A DNA stretch of 64,000 bases from positions 1,922,001 through 1,986,000 of the forward strand of contig JAYXKI010000007.1 of NCBI GenBank assembly GCA_037892935.1, written 5' to 3'. Below are positions 57,335-64,000 of this stretch, piece after piece. The DNA comes from Phlebopus portentosus. Its lineage: Eukaryota; Basidiomycota; Agaricomycetes; Boletales; Boletinellaceae. The notes beneath the pieces were generated by a model that saw only the letters and a program-made list of their open reading frames with translations, searched no databases and was not told where the DNA came from. The translations under genes were made by a program, and so were the position numbers. Each line of letters opens with the position of its first letter. Position 1 is the stretch's first letter.

Positions 57335-58890
57335 TCAGCGGCGGAATGAGGGAACATTTGGAAAAAAACTATACTCGCCATCAGCACCAACACGAGGGAA
57401 TGGCAACGGGCATGCTTGCTCAATGTCAGCGTAGTTCTTCCCAGCGGGCAGTCTAGTGGAAACGACATAATCAGCTAGTACAATATGGAAGTCGAGAAAC
57501 TAGCGCAACTCACGTCGCATGTTTCTTTTCCAAAGGGACATTCGCCTCTGGGACAACATCCGAGCAATCAACAAGGTTGTTTGGATTATGACCAATTACT
57601 GCAAGTTTCGACACGGCCGCTTTAAACTTGACCACCATCTTATCCTGGTTATCGATCAAACTTTGCCATTCACATGCCGTACGCTGTTGTTTCCACAATG
57701 ATCAGAAGGATACCTCGAAGCCACACAAGGGCAGAATCAACGCACGTTATCCCGCGATAGCACAAAATCAGATTGAAGACGCATCTCTCCTGCCTCTGGA
57801 AGCGGCGAGTCGATCTCTGCACCGGGAGTACTGCTGTTTACGCCAAAGGACAGGTCAACCCCCTTGGGCATAACCTCAAGGAAGAATCTAAGAGAAAAGG
57901 TTAGTTTATCTCATTGAACACGAACGATTTAGAAAGTTATAAAACAGCATTAAAAATAGAAAGAAAACAAAAAGCGCAAAAATGCCACATAAAAACGCCA
58001 CAAAATGCCTCACTGAGAGTCGAACGAAAATTGGGTAGAATCGAACGGAGGGCTGTGCCCGGGTACCAAAGTGTCACTATCATAATTGTTATTAAAACTT
58101 GAATTCCCGTCATGCTCTGAAAACTCACCTATGGAATGAGAGGCTTTCGCGAGATTAGATATTCGCCATTCCGCGATCCCGAATACTGTTGGTCTCATAC
58201 CTAGTAGATGTACTACTTCTGCTGGTGAGAAGCCTCCTCCATCGGCCATACGTTCAAGGATGGTCGACGCATCGTTTTGTGGAAGAGGAACGGTACCGTC
58301 TTCTGCAGGAAATGTCGCATTCGGACGGCCTGTAAGGAACTGCAGGCGGGTGGCACCAGGACAGTTGGAGCTACGGATGTATCAGTACCAGTTTCATTGC
58401 GAATGGAGCGAAACACTTACAACCCAACGGCACTTGCGAACTGAATGAGGTCTCCAGCAGTCACGTTGTGACGCGTAAGGAATGGAGCCAGCTCCTCGAC
58501 AAACTCATCGATACCGGCATTTGCGGCATACTTAGTCCCAATATCGCGGAAGATGACCATGGAACCATCCGCTCCAGTTCCTTTGAACTTGCCGGACCTA
58601 GAGAACCCGATCGCGTCGTGAAACGCGAGACGAACGGAGACCTGGGCGTCCATTCCGCACTCTTTATCAAAGAGGTTGTTCTGTAGATTATCTCGTAGCA
58701 AAAAGAAAGGACAGCACTACAAGCTAGTAAACGTTGCATCAGCCAAACCATTGACCAGCATTAACCGCAAGAGACGAACCGCTTCATCGCTGGCAAAGTT
58801 ACCATCCGGGCAGCGAATGTTCTTGATATTTACAGCACCAGCGATAGTAGCGAATGTGATGGAGGAGACTGAGAGCTTGAAGAACATCAT
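57335..58890 (-). CDS. Secreted class II-type haem peroxidase lacking the Mn site
   Basis: Seven exons fit in phase: 58890-58780, 58716-58421, 58370-58201, 58143-58014, 57887-57746, 57683-57514 and 57452-57335. They give 378 residues. A signal peptide (MMFFKLSVSSITFATIAGA) is followed by the catalytic distal site VRLAFHDAIGFS (Arg66, His70), the calcium-type region GADGSMVIF, the segment ITAGD-like NVTAGDLIQFASAVGFSNCP, and the proximal haem ligand His195 in HLLASHSIG. The C-terminal part carries RTACEWQSLIDNQDKM and LVDCSDVVP. Where manganese peroxidases have two Glu before the distal Arg, this protein has Met59 and Val63, so it should not oxidise Mn(II) at that site. It fits the generic or low-redox peroxidase group. 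After ASHSIG there is a long polar, Asn-rich loop. Confidence 0.9.
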
Positions 58891-60159
58891 GACTCTGCGA
58901 GAGACTAAAACGAACGGACTCGAGGAGTGCAGTTAAGACGACGAGTCTCTGGCCCTTTAAATAACCTGTCTATGTCCCTTTTTTCAACCTTGAATGATCT
59001 GGTATTCCATGCGGATGGAGCTGCGGTTCACAGACGTCGCAGAACTGCATCTCGTGGACCCAGTAAAATTGAAGCGAGATGGTAATCATATGGCGCGTGG
59101 ACGAAAACCTAGCTTTCTGAGGGAGCGAAAGACCGCCAAGCCGAGTGGCCGGTACTATCCCGAGGACGCTTATCGTAGTAGGTACTTGAAGGATCCCGGT
59201 ACTCAGAAGAATCGAAACCGATGGCATTCTTCTAGGAAATTTAAGAGGTGGAATAAGGACTTTATGTGAGAAATTGTAGGCATCTTACTCTTCGTGCTGT
59301 ACGTTCCGAGAAGGCCAGGCCACCGAAAATGCCGAGGACTCGTGCTATTGTGTGCGCGAGGGCGCGAACTCGTGTTCTGGAGGCTATTCGGTTACCATCG
59401 AATCGACAAGGCCCGTTGACGGTACATGAGGAACCGGCTCACCTAACTCTGCGCCTTCCATTCCCGGAATATTCCGAATGGATTGCATCTTAGTTCGACA
59501 ATGCAAAAGTTGGTCGGCCACGTAGACTGCGATACCCATCAGAGGTGAGTATACGTATACTAGTACAGGATCTAATGGTTTGAGAGCATCTTGATGGAGT
59601 ATTTGGGTGGTGCTCAATGTCTATACCGGACTATTCGATAGGCGTCCCAAATTTTCGATCTGTTGTAGTAGCTTTCACCGTGCAGCAGACGTTGATAGAG
59701 CCCGTAAAGAGCACGTATTTCCGACGCAGGTACTCGAGGGCAAAAGGAACACCAATATACAACCTGGAATTGAGGACTTCGAGAGACGATGAACTTATGG
59801 ATCTCTTTCCCAAGCACGTAATTACTTGCTGAGAGAGGTTGGCAGCAACGAGTCCTGTCCCGACTCCCAAGGAGGACATGTTGAAACAAAGCAGATTCAA
59901 GTTCAGCCGATGGTAATCATAATCAGAAGTAGACGTTCTTCACGTGATTTGCTGTACACGTGCCGTGATGAAAACAGGCCAGACGGTTCAATATTCTCGT
60001 AATTATTCGACTTGAAAGCAATATTAGTCGGTTCTTGCTGAGATTTCAATCCTTTCCTTGGTAAGTTCCGTACGACCGAACGTTCAAGTCCCACATTACT
60101 CATTTTCTTTGCGATTCAGATCTTGCTATTTGCTGTAGCATCCAGGCTCTGTTCGCGGC
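58891..60159. other. No supported gene
   Basis: On the minus strand between 59900 and 59614 two overlapping frames of about 90 codons are open, one of them reading EIRALYGLYQRLLHGESYY. Neither shows a known domain. The remainder is ordinary intergenic DNA. Confidence 0.3.
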
Positions 60160-63100
60160 ATGTCCGGCATGTCGGGTCAAGCTGACGGCCACTATGAGTC
60201 CATAGAAGATCGAGCTCACTCTTCATGGAAGCGATTCGAACAATCCGGAAACCGAGGAGACCTTGACTTAACTATTAAGTTAGAACAACATATATTGGAT
60301 AACTGTCCTCATGGGCATCCAAACCGCTGGAGCTCACTGCGCGACCTTTCAATCTCGCTCCATTCACGCCATGATGGTTGGCGGGAAAAGACGGATCTGG
60401 ATAAAGCGATCTCACTTCAACGAGATGCCTTGGACCTTCGTCCCGAGGACCCCAAATCATTGAGCAACCTCGCGAATTCTCTTTTGACTCGTTTCGAAGA
60501 ATACGGAATGGAAAGGGATCTCGACGATTCAATACAACTGCATCGTGATCTCTTAGCTCAACAGACCGATGATGACCCTTCGCGTACCAGCTCGATGAAC
60601 GACCTCGCGAATTCGCTTCTGACCCGGTTCGAGAAATACGGAAATAACGATGATCTCAATGAGTCGATTGCGTTACACCGTGCTGCATTGGATCTTCGCC
60701 TTGAAGATCATCCTTTCCGTGCCTCGTCATTGAGTAATCTTTCAAATTGCTTGAGAACTCGCTTTCAAAGAACAGGAAGTACGAAAGATTTGGACGAATC
60801 CATCACAATGAACCGTGAAGCCCTCGATCTTCGATCTGAGGGCCATCCAGATCGTTCAATATCACTGAACAACACTTCAAATTCCGTGCTTCTTCGATTT
60901 AACTACTTCGGAAAAGTCGATGATCTTGACGAGGCGATTGTGTTGTATCGGGCCTCGCTAGCCCTTCGTCATGAAGGACATCCATTGCGCCCATCTTCTC
61001 TCAGCAATCTTGCAAATTCTCTGAGAATTCGTTTTGAAGAAAGTGGAAGAGCTGCAGACTTAGACGAATCGATCGAACTGGCCCGCGCTGCCCTAGCACT
61101 TCGCCCGGACGGACACCACGATAGACTTGCTTCTCTGGTAAACTTGTCAGGCGCTGTTCTCACCCGCTTTAGGCGAGGAGGGAGGAGAGAGGACCTAGAC
61201 GAGTCGATTGCACTAAACCGTGCCGCCATGGTGCTCCAGCCAGACAGCCACCCTGGGCGTTTCATGACAGCAAACAATCTCGCCAGTTCTCTGTTGACTC
61301 GTTTTGATCAAGACGGTAGGCAGGACGACCTTGATGAGTCGATATCTCTGCATCGTGCCTCCTTAACCCATCTCTCCGATGAACACCCGGATCGTTCTAT
61401 CTTGGTGAATAACCTTGCAAATTCCCTATCCGCGCGCTTTCAACACGAAGGAAGACCAGAGGACCTGGACGAATCAATCGCACTGAGTCGTATCGCTCTT
61501 TCTCTTCGTCCCGGGAGTCACCCTCATCGTCCTGCATCATTGAATAATCTTGCGAGTTCTCTGCTGACTCGTTTTGAGCAAGATGGAAAGGTCGATGATC
61601 TTGACGAGTCAATTGCATTGCAACGGGACGGCCTCACTCTTCAGCCTAAGTTGACTCCGGAGCGATCTAAGCCGATGAATAATCTTGCAAGCTCTCTTAT
61701 ATCTCGCTTTCAACAGACGGGAGTTGCCAAAGATCTAGAAGAATCGATTGCTCTTGACCGTGCTGCGTTGTCTTTGCTCCCAGAGAACCATCCTGACCGA
61801 ACCATGTCAATGATCAATCTCGCGAATTCTCTAGCAGTTCGCTTCAAGGACGCAAACAAGGCCGAGGACCTTGATGAATCCATCTCATTGCTTCATACCA
61901 GTCTGGAACTTTGTCCGGATGGCCATCCTCGTCGATCTATTGCACTGGTCTGCCTCGCAAACTCTCTTTATCTTCGTTCAAAAAGTGGAGAAAATGGAGA
62001 AGATTTGGAGAACTCTACTCACGCTCTAGAAAATGCATCCAATCACACGCCGTCTAGTTTATTTACGCGCTTAAAGGCAGCACAGCGATGGTTGGTCCTG
62101 GCGCGAATGTATGATCATCGCACCACACTTAACGCCTACAGGTCCGCTACCTCTCTCCTTCAACACATCTTATCAATCAGACCCAATCTATCCTCGCAAC
62201 ACATTCTCTTACGTAGCAGTCATCGTTATCAGCCACTGACATTAGACGCGGCCTCTTTCGCCATAAACAAAGGCAATTTCACTGAAGCTATCGAGCTTCT
62301 TGAACAGGGGAGAGCACTGCTTTGGTCTCAGTTACATGGTATCAGGATGCCCCTTGATCAACTTTCGGAAAGAGACAAAGCGCTCGCTGATAGATTTCGG
62401 GATTGTAGCCGTCGCCTTGAAGCATTCATGACATCGATGGAGCCGCACATACCTCATACGAACATCAATGAAAGCTCTACGATGCCAGACAAACCTTCGG
62501 TCGACGAGGTACTGTCACGCATCCGACGGCTTTTGGAGGAACAAGAAGCAATAGTTGCTAGAATTCGACGCTTGCCGGGATTTGAAAACTTTCTAGGGGT
62601 CGTGCCTTTCGAGGTATTGCAGGAAGCAGCCTCAGAGGGACCAATCATCGTGATAAACCATTGCGAGTTCCGATCCGATGCACTCATTGTTCTTTCTCGG
62701 AAAGAGTCGCCATGCGTTTGCGTTCCGCTAGATAAAGGCTGGTATTTGGAAGCCTTCGATCTGTGTAATGAGCTCCTACGCGTCCGCCGAGATCGCGGTG
62801 TCTACTCTGCCAAGTATGACGAGTCGCTCCGACGAGTTATGAAAGTGGTGTGGGACAGGGTTGTTTCCAATGTTGTTGGTAAACTCAAAGAACTCGGTAT
62901 CAATGAGGGGCGTATTTGGTGGTGCCTAACTTCAGTATTACCCGCGCTTCCTTTCCACGCAGCGGGACCTTACGAGAGTCCAGGGGGCAGCATGAAATAC
63001 CTGATGGACGACTATATCTCATCATACACACCATCTCTAAAGTCACTCATAAACGCTCGTACCGGCGCCCAATGTGGAAGTCACAGGCTCCTCTTTGTCG

Positions 63101-63687
63101 GTGACACAAAACTGCCCGCAGCCAGCAAGGAGAGAGATATCATCCGAAGGTATAAAAACATCGATAAATTTCTCCTCGATGATCGTGCAACTCCAGACTC
63201 TGTGCTAAAATGGCTTCAGAAGGTGCAGTGGGTGCATTTTGCCTGCCATGGGATTCTGAAGCGGGAACCCTTCGCTTCTTCGTTGAAACTTCGTGGAGGA
63301 AGACTGACTCTTCTCGATATTGCTCGGCTTCATCTTCCAAATGCGGAGTTTGCCTTCCTTTCGGCTTGTCATACTGCGGAACAAGGCCCCACCTTTGCGC
63401 TCAATGAATCACTTCATTTGGCAGCAGCAATCCAATTTTGCGGGTTCCGAAGTGCCGTCGGTACGATGTGGCAGCTACTTGATCGAGACGGTCCTTTCCT
63501 TGCTGGAGTGGTTTATGCACAAATGATGGCTCAACTGGGAGATGACGAATTCAGATTCAAGAAGGCGGCGGCGGCGGTTCGCGAAGCTGCGTTGAGGCTG
63601 AGAGATCGGAAAGACGAAGGTCCAGATGGATACAAAACGGACATGATGGTAGAGAGGTGGGTTAACCTGGTGCACATAGGCGCTTGA
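60160..63687 (+). CDS. TPR-CHAT protein (caspase-like protease domain)
   Basis: One uninterrupted exon encodes 1175 residues from ATG 60160 (MSGMSGQADGHYES). Residues about 25-640 are tandem helical repeats of exactly 45 residues, about twelve full units plus partial ones at the ends. A typical unit reads NLANSLLTRFEQ, then DLDESIALHRAAL, then HPDR. This is the TPR pattern of mushroom CHAT proteins. After a helical linker, the C-terminal CHAT domain has the strand and His motif WVHFACHG (His1030) and the Cys motif AFLSACHTAE (Cys1070), followed by GFRSAVGTMWQL. CHAT is a clan CD cysteine peptidase related to caspases and separase. TPRs probably sense a partner. Known TPR-CHAT relatives act in regulated proteolysis and, in bacteria, in defence. 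The role and substrate here are unknown. The catalytic pair is complete. Confidence 0.95.
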   Translation: MSGMSGQADGHYESIEDRAHSSWKRFEQSGNRGDLDLTIKLEQHILDNCPHGHPNRWSSLRDLSISLHSRHDGWREKTDLDKAISLQRDALDLRPEDPKSLSNLANSLLTRFEEYGMERDLDDSIQLHRDLLAQQTDDDPSRTSSMNDLANSLLTRFEKYGNNDDLNESIALHRAALDLRLEDHPFRASSLSNLSNCLRTRFQRTGSTKDLDESITMNREALDLRSEGHPDRSISLNNTSNSVLLRFNYFGKVDDLDEAIVLYRASLALRHEGHPLRPSSLSNLANSLRIRFEESGRAADLDESIELARAALALRPDGHHDRLASLVNLSGAVLTRFRRGGRREDLDESIALNRAAMVLQPDSHPGRFMTANNLASSLLTRFDQDGRQDDLDESISLHRASLTHLSDEHPDRSILVNNLANSLSARFQHEGRPEDLDESIALSRIALSLRPGSHPHRPASLNNLASSLLTRFEQDGKVDDLDESIALQRDGLTLQPKLTPERSKPMNNLASSLISRFQQTGVAKDLEESIALDRAALSLLPENHPDRTMSMINLANSLAVRFKDANKAEDLDESISLLHTSLELCPDGHPRRSIALVCLANSLYLRSKSGENGEDLENSTHALENASNHTPSSLFTRLKAAQRWLVLARMYDHRTTLNAYRSATSLLQHILSIRPNLSSQHILLRSSHRYQPLTLDAASFAINKGNFTEAIELLEQGRALLWSQLHGIRMPLDQLSERDKALADRFRDCSRRLEAFMTSMEPHIPHTNINESSTMPDKPSVDEVLSRIRRLLEEQEAIVARIRRLPGFENFLGVVPFEVLQEAASEGPIIVINHCEFRSDALIVLSRKESPCVCVPLDKGWYLEAFDLCNELLRVRRDRGVYSAKYDESLRRVMKVVWDRVVSNVVGKLKELGINEGRIWWCLTSVLPALPFHAAGPYESPGGSMKYLMDDYISSYTPSLKSLINARTGAQCGSHRLLFVGDTKLPAASKERDIIRRYKNIDKFLLDDRATPDSVLKWLQKVQWVHFACHGILKREPFASSLKLRGGRLTLLDIARLHLPNAEFAFLSACHTAEQGPTFALNESLHLAAAIQFCGFRSAVGTMWQLLDRDGPFLAGVVYAQMMAQLGDDEFRFKKAAAAVREAALRLRDRKDEGPDGYKTDMMVERWVNLVHIGA

Positions 63688-64000
63688 CAGATTCGAACTT
63701 TTATGTTATGATATTCGCATATCGTCCTTCCCAAGGTATGTATGTATATGCTAGAAGGGACTCGGAATAGAAAAGCATTATCTCATTCACGCAAGCGTCT
63801 CTACAGCAGAAGATAGTAGGCAAAGAGCGTCATGTTGTCTTCGAACCTAGTAGTGGGTAGCCTATACCTAGGAAACGTCAGATCTGTCCGTTGATCGGAA
63901 TACTTTGTCAACAGCATTTTCTGCACGAGCTTCAACTTGGATGAGAATACCTCACAGTCGTTTATAAGAATGATTTTGCGATTTTGCTACGCAGTCCTTG
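63688..64000. other. 3' flank, nothing recognised
   Basis: These 313 bases follow the TPR-CHAT stop codon. I see no frame or repeat. Confidence 0.4.

Noticed and set aside
58010..58249. Loss of the proximal haem His in the peroxidase
   Set aside because: Read through, the frame shows LLGMRPTV. Removing the 57-nt GTATGA...AAAG intron (58200-58144) restores HLLASHSIG, so the ligand is present.
1..64000. CRISPR arrays, tRNA or rRNA genes
   Set aside because: I scanned for regularly spaced short repeats and for paired tRNA box sequences and found none I could support. The 135-bp periodicity at 60-62 kb is protein-coding TPR sequence.

Overview
The window reads as nuclear DNA of a mushroom-forming basidiomycete (Agaricomycetes). 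The support is many short GT-AG introns (mostly 45-70 nt), a class II-type secreted haem peroxidase, a DUF6534 membrane protein, a large TPR-CHAT protein, several F-box paralogues and a chromodomain Ty3/Gypsy retrotransposon. Exon joins below were worked out by eye from splice sites, phase and protein continuity.

Layout. 1-4 kb: the 5' part of an F-box gene running off the left edge, a broken HSL-type hydrolase and a frameshifted HMG-box gene, all on the minus strand. 5.4-12.0 kb: a full-length but dead Ty3/Gypsy chromovirus-type element on the minus strand, with 418-bp LTRs and a TATGG target duplication. 12.1-15.1 kb: decayed DUF6534 and WD40 genes. 17.2-19.0 kb: an AIM9-like mitochondrial APH-fold protein. 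21.5-23.6 kb: a TspO-like membrane protein and a 65-residue protein with two SxIP motifs. 24.2-27.7 kb: two divergent F-box paralogues. 28.5-30.2 kb: a small unknown gene and an HCNGP/SAP30BP homologue.

31-45 kb is a rearranged, repeat-rich block. A unit of about 3.7 kb is present twice, at about 34.46-38.24 and 41.21-44.82. It carries a CE12-type rhamnogalacturonan acetylesterase-like gene, a broken secreted peptide and a 110-residue protein. A third, degenerate copy of the 110-residue gene lies at 32.8 kb, and other decayed repeats and a 128-bp MITE-like insert lie nearby.

45.7-63.7 kb is gene-rich: an unknown five-exon-class gene behind four CACGTG sites, GPI8, an F-box gene with a decayed hydrolase behind it, the Tup1 co-repressor, a peroxidase and a 1175-residue TPR-CHAT protein. 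The F-box/hydrolase pair at 50.5-53.4 kb is a second copy of the pair at the left edge. GPI8, Tup1, HCNGP and AIM9 are ordinary housekeeping genes. The F-box, hydrolase, acetylesterase and 110-residue genes look like birth-and-death families.

The clearest cross-cutting signal is mutational. Every internal stop I could place in the retrotransposon is a TGA at a position where Arg fits, and five of seven differences between its LTRs are CpG transitions. This pattern points to cytosine methylation and deamination.
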